From an uncultured Lachnospiraceae bacterium (GTDB taxonomy: Bacteria; Bacillota; Clostridia; Lachnospirales; Lachnospiraceae), in the NCBI GenBank assembly GCA_947631625.1, contig CANRMA010000021.1, positions 1 through 39,927 on the forward strand: DNA of 39,927 nucleotides, written 5' to 3'. Shown piece after piece: positions 6,668 through 16,731 of the stretch; the stretch's first letter is position 1, and every line of letters begins with the position of its first letter. The translations under genes were made by a program, and so were the position numbers. The notes under the pieces were generated by a model that saw nothing but the letters and a program-made list of their open reading frames with translations, made no database searches and had not been told where the DNA came from.

Positions 6668-9100
6668 ATGACGAAAAAGCTTTATAAACTGATGAACTGG
6701 CCTGAAATTGAAGGAATCATATATTCGGAGGAAGATAACCCGCATCGTATACTCGGAGCTCATATCAGCGGAAACAATGTTCTTGTTCAGGCTTATTTCC
6801 CTAATGCCAAGACCGTAAGGCTGCAGCCGGAAACGGGCGATAAGAGCTATAAAATGGAATGCGCGGATGAGTCGGGCTTTTTTGCGGCGCTTATTCCGGG
6901 CAAAACAATAATGCCTTATGAATATATAGTGGAATATGAAGACGGAAGTCTTAAAAAAGTAAAGGATCCGTATAACTTTAAACCGCAGATAACTAAACGT
7001 GATACCGATAAGTTTAATTCGGGGATTCATTATACGATATATGAGAAGCTTGGCGCTCATCCTATGAAGATAGATGACGTTGAAGGCGTTTATTTTGCGG
7101 TATGGGCGCCTAATGCGCTGCGTGTAAGTACGGTCGGTGATTTTAACGGCTGGGACGGACGGGTGCACCAGATGAGAAGGCTTTGGGATTCGGGGATATT
7201 TGAGATATTTATTCCGGGCGTCAAGGCGGGTGACTGTTATAAATTCGAAATCAAGGCTAAGGGCGGCTTAACTTATATGAAGGCCGATCCCTATGCGTTC
7301 GGACAGCAGCTTCGCCCTGATACGGCCTCTATTGTCAGGGATATAAGCGGTTTTGAATGGAGTGATTCAAAATGGCTTAAAAACCGCGCCAATGCGCAGT
7401 CGGCCAATGCTCCGATAAGCATATATGAGCTGTATCTTGGTTCGTTTGAAAGAAACGAAAGCGCGGACGGCTATCTTAATTACAGGGAACTTGCGCCGAA
7501 GATAATTTCTTACGTTAAGAAGATGAATTATACGCATATTGAGCTTATGCCTGTTATGGAGCATCCGCTTGACGGTTCATGGGGCTATCAGGTCATAGGT
7601 TACTATGCGCCTACTTCACGCTACGGAAGCGCCGAGGACTTTATGTATTTTATGGATGAGATGCACAAGGCCGGCATAGGTGTCATTCTGGACTGGGTTC
7701 CCGCGCATTTTCCAAGAGATGCGTACGGTCTTTCCAATTTTGACGGAACCTGTCTGTATGAGCATGCCGATCCAAGACAGGGGAGTCATCCTCACTGGGG
7801 AACGCTTATCTATAATTACGGAAGACCGGAAGTAAGCAATTATCTTATTGCGAATGCGCTTTACTGGATAGAACAGTATCATGCCGACGGTATCCGTATG
7901 GATGCCGTGGCTTCAATGCTTTATCTTGATTATGGCAAAAACAGCGGAGAATGGGTAGCCAATATTTACGGCGGCAATGAGAACCTTCAGGCCGTAGAAT
8001 TTCTTAAACACCTTAATTCTATTGTAAAAAAGAGGGATAAGGATGTACTTATGATAGCGGAAGAGTCCACTGCATGGCCCAAGATCACAGGCGCTTTGGA
8101 TGACGAAGGTTTGGGCTTTGACTTAAAATGGAATATGGGCTTTATGAACGATTATCTGAGCTATATTAAAAACGATCCGTATTTTCGTTCAGGCTGTCAT
8201 AATAATCTGACATTCAGCATGATTTATGCATACAGTGAGAATTTCGTGCTTGTTTTTTCACATGATGAGGTTGTGCATGGCAAGGCTACGCTGCTTGGAA
8301 AGATGCCGGGAGAGCGAAAGGATCAGTTTGCCAATCTGCGTCTGACCTATGCTTATATGATGACGCATCCGGGCAAGAAGCTGCTTTTCATGGGGCAGGA
8401 TATAGGCGAGTATGACGAGTGGAATGAAGGCCGCGCCGTTGAGTGGGAGCTTTTGGAATATCCGGAGCATAAGAAGTTAAATAAGTTGGTGGCTGATCTT
8501 AACAAGATGTATACGACTGTTCCGGCGCTATATGCAAAAGATGACTCGTGGGAAGGTTTTGAATGGATCAACTGCATTACTCCGCAGGCGTGTATGCTTT
8601 CTTATCTGCGCAAGGCCGACAAACCGGAGGAAACGCTTGTGGTTGTGGCTAATTTTGCCAACGTCAGGCAGGAATTTACCGTAGGCGTTCCGTATGAAGG
8701 CAAATATAAAGAAATCCTTAATACAGACGCAAGGGCATATGGCGGAAGCGGCATGGTCAATACTAAGGAGAAGCACAGCATTGAAAAAGAATGGGACGGA
8801 AAACCTTATGCGATAGAAATGGTCAGCGCGCCGCTTTCTTTGAGCATTTTCTCATATACGCCTTATACGCCGCAGGAGAAGGCGGAGATCGACAGGGCAA
8901 GGGCGGAAGCTATACGCAAGGCCAAAGAAGCTGAGGAGAAAAAGGTCGCAAAAGAGTTGGCAAAAATTACTGCCAGGGAAGCCAAAGAAGCTAAGGAAGC
9001 CGCAAGAAAGGCTATGCAGGAGGCTGAGGAGAAAGCTAAAGCCGCGGATGAAGCCGCGGCGAGACTTAAAAAATTGACAGACAGGGAAAAAAGTAAATAA
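6668..9100 (+). CDS. glgB: 1,4-alpha-glucan branching enzyme with extra C-terminal coiled coil
   Basis: This GH13 enzyme forms alpha-1,6 branches in glycogen. The product is 810 aa. An N-terminal domain spans about 1-120, a CBM48 module 121-230, and the catalytic barrel about 250-620, followed by a beta domain to about 730. The catalytic residues are visible: nucleophile D412 in GIRMDAVAS, acid/base E465 in MIAEES, and D533 in SHDEVVHGK, corresponding to D405, E458 and D526 of E. coli GlgB. Residues 734-810 are an Ala/Glu/Lys-rich segment predicted to be a long charged helix; this tail is not part of the normal family. The ribosome site is TAGGAG before the ATG. No other glg gene is in the window. 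Confidence 0.95.
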   Translation: MTKKLYKLMNWPEIEGIIYSEEDNPHRILGAHISGNNVLVQAYFPNAKTVRLQPETGDKSYKMECADESGFFAALIPGKTIMPYEYIVEYEDGSLKKVKDPYNFKPQITKRDTDKFNSGIHYTIYEKLGAHPMKIDDVEGVYFAVWAPNALRVSTVGDFNGWDGRVHQMRRLWDSGIFEIFIPGVKAGDCYKFEIKAKGGLTYMKADPYAFGQQLRPDTASIVRDISGFEWSDSKWLKNRANAQSANAPISIYELYLGSFERNESADGYLNYRELAPKIISYVKKMNYTHIELMPVMEHPLDGSWGYQVIGYYAPTSRYGSAEDFMYFMDEMHKAGIGVILDWVPAHFPRDAYGLSNFDGTCLYEHADPRQGSHPHWGTLIYNYGRPEVSNYLIANALYWIEQYHADGIRMDAVASMLYLDYGKNSGEWVANIYGGNENLQAVEFLKHLNSIVKKRDKDVLMIAEESTAWPKITGALDDEGLGFDLKWNMGFMNDYLSYIKNDPYFRSGCHNNLTFSMIYAYSENFVLVFSHDEVVHGKATLLGKMPGERKDQFANLRLTYAYMMTHPGKKLLFMGQDIGEYDEWNEGRAVEWELLEYPEHKKLNKLVADLNKMYTTVPALYAKDDSWEGFEWINCITPQACMLSYLRKADKPEETLVVVANFANVRQEFTVGVPYEGKYKEILNTDARAYGGSGMVNTKEKHSIEKEWDGKPYAIEMVSAPLSLSIFSYTPYTPQEKAEIDRARAEAIRKAKEAEEKKVAKELAKITAREAKEAKEAARKAMQEAEEKAKAADEAAARLKKLTDREKSK

Positions 9101-9185
9101 GTATGTAGATAAGGAGAAGATAAAGAGGAAGAAAACGGTATTGCGGCGCATATGATTAATTGAAGCAAAATAATCGGGCGGCGCT

Positions 9186-10133
9186 ATGGTCGGGTATGTG
9201 AACAGTCAGTTCAGACTGGCATTAGGTGTTTTTGATACTGCTTTATCAGAGATAGAGGCAATGGCAGGAGAAGAAATAAACGTAGGGATGATAGAGTCCT
9301 ATCTTCAAAGACTTCCGGAAACCGCGCTGCGGTTAGGGATCAGAATCGTATTGGCATTGGTTGCTTTTGTAATAGGCGCGCAGTTTATCAAATTTGTCTG
9401 CAGGGTGCTTAAAAAATCGCTTGAGCGCGGAAATGCGGATATAGGCGTCGTACAATTTCTAAGCTCTTTTGTGAAGATAGCTCTCTATGTGATTTTGGTA
9501 TTTTTTATAGCGACAGGTTTCGGACTGGACGCGGCGAGCGTGGTGGCGCTGCTTGGCTCTGCGGGCGTGGCGATAGGTCTTGCGGTGCAGGGAAGTCTGT
9601 CCAATCTGGCAGGGGGAGTTTTGATATTGCTTCTTCGGCCGTTTAAGGTGGGGGATTATATAATTGCCGGAAACGGAAATGAAGGAACCGTAACGGAGAT
9701 GCAGATTTTTTACACCAAGTTGGTCACGGCGGACAACAGAATGGTGATAATACCCAACGGCGATCTGTCCAATTCCAGTATGATAAACGCCAGCGCCATG
9801 CCTACAAGAAGGATAGACATACCGGTAGGGATCTCATATGATGCGGATATAAAGCAGGCCAGGGAGATCATTATGAAAGTGCTGAATGATGATGAAAAGG
9901 TGCTTGATAATGAGGATAAACGGGTATTTGTGGATTCGTTGGGGGAGAGTGCGGTAGTGCTTGGAGTGAGATGTTATGCCGAGTCGGAATATTTCTGGGA
10001 GACTAAATGGAGACTTACCGAGAATGTGAAGTATGCTCTCGACGACGCAGGGATCGCTATTCCGTATAATCAGTTGGATGTGCATTTGAATCCAGTCTCT
10101 TTGGACGCTGATAGAAGTACAATGGGAAGGTAA
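9186..10133 (+). CDS. mscS: Small-conductance mechanosensitive channel, MscS family
   Basis: This is an inner-membrane channel that opens under membrane tension to release solutes during hypo-osmotic shock. The product is 315 aa. Membrane segments lie near residues 42-68 and 90-112, followed by the Gly/Ala-rich pore helix (GSAGVAIGLAVQGSLSN) and the MscS beta domain (LLRPFKVGDYI, then NGDLSNSSMIN). The C-terminal alpha/beta vestibule follows to DQLDVHLNP-like residues. The ribosome site before the ATG at 9186 is weak, and a start at one of two ATGs about 25-34 codons in is possible without loss of the channel core. It sits 85 bp after glgB. Confidence 0.88.
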   Translation: MVGYVNSQFRLALGVFDTALSEIEAMAGEEINVGMIESYLQRLPETALRLGIRIVLALVAFVIGAQFIKFVCRVLKKSLERGNADIGVVQFLSSFVKIALYVILVFFIATGFGLDAASVVALLGSAGVAIGLAVQGSLSNLAGGVLILLLRPFKVGDYIIAGNGNEGTVTEMQIFYTKLVTADNRMVIIPNGDLSNSSMINASAMPTRRIDIPVGISYDADIKQAREIIMKVLNDDEKVLDNEDKRVFVDSLGESAVVLGVRCYAESEYFWETKWRLTENVKYALDDAGIAIPYNQLDVHLNPVSLDADRSTMGR

Positions 10134-10192
10134 AAACGATAAACGGTCAGACAAATGTCGATCAATATAAAATGCAAAAAGGAGAAAGAGTA

Positions 10193-13100
10193 ATGAAAGC
10201 AAAATCGATAAAAGCAATGGCCAAAAGGACACTGACATTACTGCTTGTTGCGGCTTTGTTTAGTACAAGCGTTGATACCGGTGTTTTGGCGGCCGAGCCG
10301 ACAATTCCTTTCGGAGAGGAGCAAAGCGAAACACAGGTCGGCAATGAAGATCCGGATGAAACCGAAGACTCCGGTGAGATTGGAAATGATACACAGAATT
10401 CTTCGGACCAAGACGGCGGTACGCAGGATCTTCCGGAGTTAGGGGATAAGAAAGAAGATGCGCAGTCCCCGTCGGAAGAAGACGGCACGACGGAGAAACA
10501 GGGGGGGGCGACGCCGGAGGAAGAATCTGCAGATGATGCTTCTTCTGAAAACCCGGAAGAAGCTGAAGTGAAAGAAGACGAGTTGGAAGAAGCTGAAGCG
10601 GAAGAAGACGAGGCGGAAGAAGACAAAGCGGAAGAGAACGGTGAACAGATCATAGAAGATGGTTTGGAAACAGATAACATCAAGGTGACCGGTTCATTTG
10701 GAAGTCTTTTTGAAGATGCGTTGAATTCGGATGTGGAAGCAGAAGAGGAAGAATACACCGGCTGTAATGTCATAGACATCGAAATGAACGGAGACCTGGC
10801 GACGGTCAGTTTCCAGACATTGGTCGATGCGACGCTTGTCGTGGGCGTTTATGATGATGACGGCGTGAAGATGTTAGGTTCCGGAAGTGTGGAAGTATCT
10901 GCGGGCGATACGTTGGCGGATGTAACGATAGCGATAGAGAGTATGCCTGCGGATTTTTATCTCAAGGCGTATCTGGTCGATACGGTCAGTCTCAGACCGT
11001 TATCTTCGGTATACTGTAATGAAGACTATACGCAGGCGATGAAAGAGTTCCTGAGTCATGAAAAGGCCGATTTTGCCCCTGAAAGGATTTTCAGTCTGGA
11101 TTCGAGCGCTGACAATAATTTCATGGTATTCCAAGACGCCGTTAAGATTATAAAGGACGTAGATGAGGAAGGAAATGCAGTTAACGACGTCGTTGAGGCA
11201 GATGATACAACATATACATATATCATAAACAATATAGGCGATGATGTAAAAAGCTTAAGTGTAGATGATATTTTCGCATATCAGTATGGCGAAAACCAAC
11301 TGTTGGTCACAAGGGTCGCAAAGATTGAAATAGCGGATGAAACCGCCACAATTCATGGTGGGAAGCTGTCTTTTGACGAGGTATTCAGCTACATAAGGAT
11401 CAATACACAGAATGTGAATGACGGCGCGGAGGAAGCTTATTCGTATGATGAAGGCATCAGCCTGATGTCGGACGGCGTTGATAGTATATCGCCAAAATGG
11501 GAACAAACAATTGAAAAGGATAGTGACGAAGGTTGGACCACTTCGGTAACGGTCGCTATAACACCCTCTCTAAGCATATATTATATGGAGGGTAAGGATG
11601 AAAAAATATGGAATTTCAAGCAGGTGTCTCTGGAACTGCAAAGTGAGGTCTCAGGAGAGTTTTCGTTTGGCGAAGAATTTGAGAAGACCATTCCTCTGGC
11701 AGAAAATATAGAGATTCCGCTCATAGGGGCTTGGGGAGCAGATCTGATCGCCTTACAGGTTGACGTTGGCATACATATAGATGCGGACGTTTCCATTTCA
11801 AGCGGCTTTACCCTGTCCGGAGGCTCATTGGGTATACAGGTACTGCGTAAAGGCGGCGTACAGAATATCAGTAAGTCGCCCACGTTGGAACTGGATAACT
11901 TCTCAATAGCGGGAAGCTTGTCTTTAGGATTTTTGGTGTCCCCGTCTTTGGTCGTATGCAGCATAAGCGCTATCGATTTTGCGCTTATGGCATTGTCGAT
12001 GGAAGCTGAACTTGGCGGGGAAGTTACGGCTGCTTGGACGAATTCCGTTACTTTGGGCGAAAGTGAGCGCCATGTATGTATAGCTTGTATAGACGGAGAT
12101 ATCAACCTGTATTTTTCATTGACAATAGACGGACAGATTCTTGGGGAGGTGCTTGCAGAGAAGTCCTTTACATCCTTTGAAAATAAGCTTTCAACCAAGA
12201 TTGGGGATTTCTATTACTCTTTGGACTATAATGAGTTCGGTTGGGGAAAAGAATGCCCGCATCTGGAATATAAGGTCGCCGTTACGGTTCTGGATAAGGA
12301 AGGAACCCCTGTACAGGGCGCAAGTGTGAATAATAATGAAGGAAATACCAATAAAAAAGGAAAAGTTTCCATATGGCTGCCTGCGGGAAAACAGACCGTG
12401 TATGCGCTCAAGGAAGGAGCGGGAACAGGCTCAGTGTCTGTAAATGTGGACGGACCACAAAGTGTAACGGTAAAATTGGGCGTCATCGTCCAACCGCAGA
12501 ATGACAAGGCGGTTAAACAGTTTTGTACAAATTATCATACCAGTGCCGCCGTCACAAAAGATGGCAGCCTGTATATGTGGGGATATAATGGATATAGTCA
12601 GTTATGCAACGGCACTACAAATAACAGCAAGGTTCCCGTGAAAATTCCTAATCTGGATAATGTGGAATATTTTACCATGGACCGAAACGTTTGCGCCGCC
12701 ATTACAAAAGACGGCAGCCTGTATATGTGGGGCAGGAACGACTATGGACAGGTAGGAAACGGAACCACAGTCACTCAGAAAACACCATGCAAAATCCTTG
12801 ATAATGTGAAAACGGTGTGTGTCAGTGACGCAACAAGCGCTGCGATTAGAAAGGATGGCAGCTTGTATATGTGGGGCAGCAACAATGCCGGACAACTGGG
12901 GTATAAGACCGAAGAGACTTATAGTTCCACTCCGGAACGGGTTTCCGGTATCGACAGCGTAAGATCCGTGTGCATCAGTCATAATGCGGTAGGCGCCGTT
13001 ACAACAAGCGGTGATCTGTATATGTGGGGCAGTGATAATTTTAGTCGTTTGGGAAGACCTGCCGGAGAAGACACTTCCGGTCTTGAAGTGCCTGAACCGG

Positions 13101-16100
13101 AGCCTTATCAACCTGTCAAAGTGGAAATAGGATCCGTAAAATATTTTGAGGTAAATAAACTTAACAGCATGGCTCTTTTAGAGGACGGCAGCTTGTACAT
13201 GTGGGGACTCGGTGAGTTTGGGAGATTAGGGAACGGCACAACAGAAACTAGTGCGACCCCTGTGCAAGTTAGTAATTTAAACGGCGTGACACAGGCGGGA
13301 CTCAGTAAGATGCAAGGAGGTTGGTCTTGGGCGATCACAGAAGACGGCAGCCTGTATATGTGGGGCCACAACGAACAGGGACAGTTAGGGAACGGTTCTA
13401 CTTCCGACATGGATGTACCGGTGAAAGTGGAACTTCCCGGGAAAGCAACAATGGCGGAGGCTGTCAGGCCGGGATCTTGTAACAGCGCTGCTTTAACGGA
13501 AGATCATGTGCTGTACCTATGGGGAGGAGGTTATGATTCGCAGCCTCAGAAGGTGTTGGGCGGCGTGGCTTTCTTTGGTATGGGCGGCGATGTGGGTACG
13601 ACGTATGGAGCTGTTACAATGGACGGCTGTCTCTATATGTGGGGCGATAATGGTGAGTATGCAGCCGGAGGGGAGCTGAGTAGTGTTACCACCCCGACCC
13701 TTGTGACATTCCCCGCAGACGAAGCTTCCGGAGGTGGGAGCAGCAGGAGCGTTTCTTCCTTATCCGAAGAATCGGAGCTTCTTGCGGTCGAGGAACAGCC
13801 GGAGTTGGGAAATCCCGTAATCACGCCCGGTGAAGACAATCCTGCGCGCGGCATGGCTTCTTTCTCGGGACTTGAGACCGATCAGGAATATAATTTTTAT
13901 GCCATGAAGTCTAAAGATGCTGAAAACCGTCTTGGAAGCGATAATCTTCTTTATATCACGCAGGCGGTTTCGGACAATAATGGAACCATAACGATACAAT
14001 ATGAATTGTGTCGGGAACCTGACAATAACACACGTTATTTTATTGTAAGTAAAAAACAGTTAGACATTGCGAGGGCGGAAGCTGTCGTCGATCCTCTGAT
14101 TTATAATGAGGAGGAACAATATCCTCAGGTTACGGTCACATATGACGGCGTCTTGCTGAGCGAAGATGTGGACTATAAACTATATGGCGCACTGGCTGTT
14201 ACGGAACCGGGAGATTACAGCGTTACGATCAGGGGAATTGGAAAATATTTCGGTGAAAAGAGCGTTACCTATCAGATCTTAACAGAAAACGACCCGGATG
14301 ATCCTGACAATCCGACTGACCCTGACAACCCGGTCAATCCGGATGATCCTGACAATCCGACTGACCCTGACGACCCGGATGATCCTGACAACCCGACTGA
14401 CCCTGACGACCCGGGCAACCCGGATGATCCTGACAACCCGACTGACCCTGACGACCCGGATGATCCTGACAACCCGACTGACCCTGACAATCCGGGCAAC
14501 CCGGATATCCTTCCCGGCGATATGCCGACGGATGGGAAAATTCCCGACGGACTTTGGATCGCAGGACTGGACCGGGCGGGATATCCTTATACCGGAAAAG
14601 CTATCAAGCCGCAGGCCGAGACAGACTTCCGTGTTTATGACGGGGATGACAGGCTGACGCTTGGAAAAGATTATACGGTATCCTATCAAAATAATGTCAA
14701 GGTGAATGATGCTGCTGATGAAAGCAAAGCGCCGACCATTGTTGTCAAAGGAAAGGGCAATTACGGCGGAAGCGTCAGGGAGGTCTTTAAGATAAATCCG
14801 ATCAGTTTTTCGGATGATTCGATTGTCATCGACAATGTTATGGAGAAGACGGAAGAAGACGGCGCCGTTTCATACAGCATTTATGCTAAGTATAATAAGA
14901 AGGTGCAGAAACCTTCTCTGACAGTGACTTTTAACGGAAAGAAACTTGCCAAGAGAAAAGACTACGCCATAGAGTATCCTTCGGTGGGACCGGACGCTTA
15001 TAAGGCTGTCGGGACCTATGACATTCGGATTAAGGCTGCCGGAAACTATTCAGGTGAAAAGACTGTGAAACTTATCATCACCGATGAAAAAAATATACTG
15101 ATGTCCGCAGTTTCGGTCAAAAAGATTCCGGTTCAGACCTATGACAGCGGAAAGGAGATCAAACCCGCTTTAACAGTTAAACTGAAAGGAAAGACGCTGA
15201 CAGAAGGGGCGCATTATACCTTATCTTATCTCAATAATACAGAGGTGGGCACGGCGTCCGTTGTCATTAAAGGTACGGAAAAGGCGACCGAAGAAGGCTT
15301 TTACATAGGTTTTAAAAAAGTGAACTTTCAGATCAAAGGCGTTGCCTCTGTTTCCAAAGCGACAGTGGAAGGACTGTCCGGCAGTTATTATTATACAGGA
15401 GAAGCCATAGAACCTTCCGTGAAACTCAGCTATCGGGGAGCTGCGCTAAACGAAGGGACGGATTACGAAGTCACTTATGAAAAGAATGTCGATGCGGGAA
15501 AAGCGTCCGTCATCATAAAAGGACTTGGCAGTTATACGGGCAGCTGTAAAAAGACATTCACTATCAAAGCGTATGATATAGAAAAAGATGCGCAAAAACG
15601 TATTGAAGACAATACTAAGACGATTACGGTAAAATATGTCAAAGGCGGCGCAAAGCCTGATGTCTTGCTTACTTTTAACGGAAAGGAGTTGGAGGCCGGG
15701 AAGGACTATAAACTTACTTATAAGAACAATAAGAAGATAGGCCGGGCGCAGATGATTGTCACAGGAAAGGGAAACTTTTCCGGAAAGCTTACAAAGGAGT
15801 TTACGATAGAAAAGAAGTCCCTTGACGACACATCATCTTTTGTTACTATGACGGTGTCCGATATGGCTTATGCTAAAAAAGCAGGAAAATATATGAGCAG
15901 ACCGACGCTTACGGACGAGGACGGAAAGAAGCTTGCTGCGGGAAAAGATTATGACAAAACGATCCTTTATACGCTTGTGTCCGCAGACGGCACAGAAACG
16001 CCGCTGAATAAAAAATCCGCGCCGGTTCAGGGAAGCGTGATCAAGGTAACCGTTTCAGCCAAGGAAGACGGCAATTATACGGGAACTCTGACCGGAACCT

Positions 16101-16399
16101 ATCGGATCGTCAATAAGTTGTTTTCCAAAGCGAAAATTACCATTAATGCGCAGACCTATACAGGTTCTCCCATTCGCCTTGAGCAAAAGGATATCATCGT
16201 AAAACTAAACGGCACCGTTCTTGGAACAGAGAATTATGAGATCGTGGAAGGAAGTTATCGAAATAACGTCAATAAGGGAACGGCGTCGGTAACTATCCGC
16301 GGAATCGGAGAGTACGGTGGAAGCAGAACCGTAACATTCAAGATCGTTTCCAAACAGATGGTGAAGTCCCTTCAGAATCTTTGGAATGTAAGTCTGTAA
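10193..16399 (+). CDS. Giant secreted surface protein with RCC1 propeller and repetitive stalk
   Basis: The 2068-aa product begins with a signal peptide (basic N-terminus, hydrophobic TLLLVAALF, likely cleavage near VLA-AEP). Residues 40-160 are a very acidic Glu/Asp-rich region. Residues 188-683 are beta-rich with no family I recognise, and 690-766 resemble a carboxypeptidase-regulatory domain (GTPVQGASVNN). Residues 781-1176 hold eight RCC1-type repeats, most reading DGSLYMWG, which should form a beta-propeller. Residues 1366-1439 are a Asp-Pro-rich linker. One beta repeat before and seven after it share the Y-TG, DY-v-Y-NN, v-I-G-G-Y-G pattern found in clostridial surface proteins. There is no LPXTG, SLH or LysM anchor, so it may be released or bound non-covalently. 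The ATG at 10193 follows AAGGAG; the ATG at 10172 precedes that site and is rejected. Confidence 0.85.
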   Translation: MKAKSIKAMAKRTLTLLLVAALFSTSVDTGVLAAEPTIPFGEEQSETQVGNEDPDETEDSGEIGNDTQNSSDQDGGTQDLPELGDKKEDAQSPSEEDGTTEKQGGATPEEESADDASSENPEEAEVKEDELEEAEAEEDEAEEDKAEENGEQIIEDGLETDNIKVTGSFGSLFEDALNSDVEAEEEEYTGCNVIDIEMNGDLATVSFQTLVDATLVVGVYDDDGVKMLGSGSVEVSAGDTLADVTIAIESMPADFYLKAYLVDTVSLRPLSSVYCNEDYTQAMKEFLSHEKADFAPERIFSLDSSADNNFMVFQDAVKIIKDVDEEGNAVNDVVEADDTTYTYIINNIGDDVKSLSVDDIFAYQYGENQLLVTRVAKIEIADETATIHGGKLSFDEVFSYIRINTQNVNDGAEEAYSYDEGISLMSDGVDSISPKWEQTIEKDSDEGWTTSVTVAITPSLSIYYMEGKDEKIWNFKQVSLELQSEVSGEFSFGEEFEKTIPLAENIEIPLIGAWGADLIALQVDVGIHIDADVSISSGFTLSGGSLGIQVLRKGGVQNISKSPTLELDNFSIAGSLSLGFLVSPSLVVCSISAIDFALMALSMEAELGGEVTAAWTNSVTLGESERHVCIACIDGDINLYFSLTIDGQILGEVLAEKSFTSFENKLSTKIGDFYYSLDYNEFGWGKECPHLEYKVAVTVLDKEGTPVQGASVNNNEGNTNKKGKVSIWLPAGKQTVYALKEGAGTGSVSVNVDGPQSVTVKLGVIVQPQNDKAVKQFCTNYHTSAAVTKDGSLYMWGYNGYSQLCNGTTNNSKVPVKIPNLDNVEYFTMDRNVCAAITKDGSLYMWGRNDYGQVGNGTTVTQKTPCKILDNVKTVCVSDATSAAIRKDGSLYMWGSNNAGQLGYKTEETYSSTPERVSGIDSVRSVCISHNAVGAVTTSGDLYMWGSDNFSRLGRPAGEDTSGLEVPEPEPYQPVKVEIGSVKYFEVNKLNSMALLEDGSLYMWGLGEFGRLGNGTTETSATPVQVSNLNGVTQAGLSKMQGGWSWAITEDGSLYMWGHNEQGQLGNGSTSDMDVPVKVELPGKATMAEAVRPGSCNSAALTEDHVLYLWGGGYDSQPQKVLGGVAFFGMGGDVGTTYGAVTMDGCLYMWGDNGEYAAGGELSSVTTPTLVTFPADEASGGGSSRSVSSLSEESELLAVEEQPELGNPVITPGEDNPARGMASFSGLETDQEYNFYAMKSKDAENRLGSDNLLYITQAVSDNNGTITIQYELCREPDNNTRYFIVSKKQLDIARAEAVVDPLIYNEEEQYPQVTVTYDGVLLSEDVDYKLYGALAVTEPGDYSVTIRGIGKYFGEKSVTYQILTENDPDDPDNPTDPDNPVNPDDPDNPTDPDDPDDPDNPTDPDDPGNPDDPDNPTDPDDPDDPDNPTDPDNPGNPDILPGDMPTDGKIPDGLWIAGLDRAGYPYTGKAIKPQAETDFRVYDGDDRLTLGKDYTVSYQNNVKVNDAADESKAPTIVVKGKGNYGGSVREVFKINPISFSDDSIVIDNVMEKTEEDGAVSYSIYAKYNKKVQKPSLTVTFNGKKLAKRKDYAIEYPSVGPDAYKAVGTYDIRIKAAGNYSGEKTVKLIITDEKNILMSAVSVKKIPVQTYDSGKEIKPALTVKLKGKTLTEGAHYTLSYLNNTEVGTASVVIKGTEKATEEGFYIGFKKVNFQIKGVASVSKATVEGLSGSYYYTGEAIEPSVKLSYRGAALNEGTDYEVTYEKNVDAGKASVIIKGLGSYTGSCKKTFTIKAYDIEKDAQKRIEDNTKTITVKYVKGGAKPDVLLTFNGKELEAGKDYKLTYKNNKKIGRAQMIVTGKGNFSGKLTKEFTIEKKSLDDTSSFVTMTVSDMAYAKKAGKYMSRPTLTDEDGKKLAAGKDYDKTILYTLVSADGTETPLNKKSAPVQGSVIKVTVSAKEDGNYTGTLTGTYRIVNKLFSKAKITINAQTYTGSPIRLEQKDIIVKLNGTVLGTENYEIVEGSYRNNVNKGTASVTIRGIGEYGGSRTVTFKIVSKQMVKSLQNLWNVSL
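14290..14512 (+). repeat. Asp-Pro-rich tandem repeat coding a linker
   Basis: A GATGATCCTGACAA-type motif starts at 14297, 14342, 14378, 14423 and 14459. The spacing is 45, 36, 45 and 36 nt, a higher-order period of 81 nt (15 plus 12 residues). It encodes the DPDNPTDPD linker of the surface protein and is a likely site of length variation. Confidence 0.9.
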
Positions 16400-16431
16400 G
16401 GATGAAAACGATTCTCGCGCAGTCTTTGGGC

Positions 16432-16452
16432 AAAGCCGAAATCAGGCTTTTT
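16432..16452 (+). terminator. Intrinsic terminator after the surface protein gene
   Basis: AAAGCC (16432-16437) pairs with GGCTTT (16445-16450) over a seven-base loop and continues into Ts. A wider GC-rich inverted repeat (CTCGCGC ... GCGCGGG) flanks it. Confidence 0.6.
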
Positions 16453-16516
16453 GCCGAAAGGCGGCGCGGGAAAAGGATCCGGAATAAAAAAATATCGGAA
16501 AAAATAAATTTCCGTC

Positions 16517-16545
16517 TTGCAAAAAGGAAGAATACCCTTTATAAT
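16517..16545 (+). promoter_or_regulatory. Promoter of tRNA-Thr
   Basis: TTGCAA (16517-16522) and a consensus TATAAT (16540-16545) are 17 bp apart. Transcription should start near 16552, about 15 nt before the mature tRNA. Confidence 0.8.
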
Positions 16546-16566
16546 ATAGTTCGTGTTTAGTATTGA

Positions 16567-16639
16567 GCTGGAATAGCGCAGTTGGTAGCGCAACTGATTC
16601 GTAATCAGTAGGTCGAGGGTTCGAGTCCCTTTTCCAGCT
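16567..16639 (+). tRNA. tRNA-Thr(CGU)
   Basis: The 73-nt sequence folds as a full cloverleaf. The acceptor stem is GCTGGAA/TTCCAGC, the D stem GCGC/GCGC, the anticodon stem ACTGA/TCAGT with loop TTCGTAA, and the T arm GAGGG-TTCGAGT-CCCTT. The anticodon CGT is at 16600-16602 and reads the threonine codon ACG. CCA is not encoded. The acceptor stem is extended by two pairs in the precursor (GAG...CTC) and followed directly by seven Ts (16641-16647), so the tRNA end may itself act as terminator. Confidence 0.97.
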
Positions 16640-16731
16640 CTTTTTTTGTATTTTAATTTAGATATTAGGTTATGCCACAGCATTTTATATGGTACTGTTC
16701 TTAATGAGTTTGCGCAAAAAGGGGTGTGTAT

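Noticed and set aside
14272..14689. Ser/Gly/Val-rich reading frames on the - strand of the DPD repeat
   Set aside because: They are shadow frames created by the tandem repeat in the surface protein gene and have no ribosome site.
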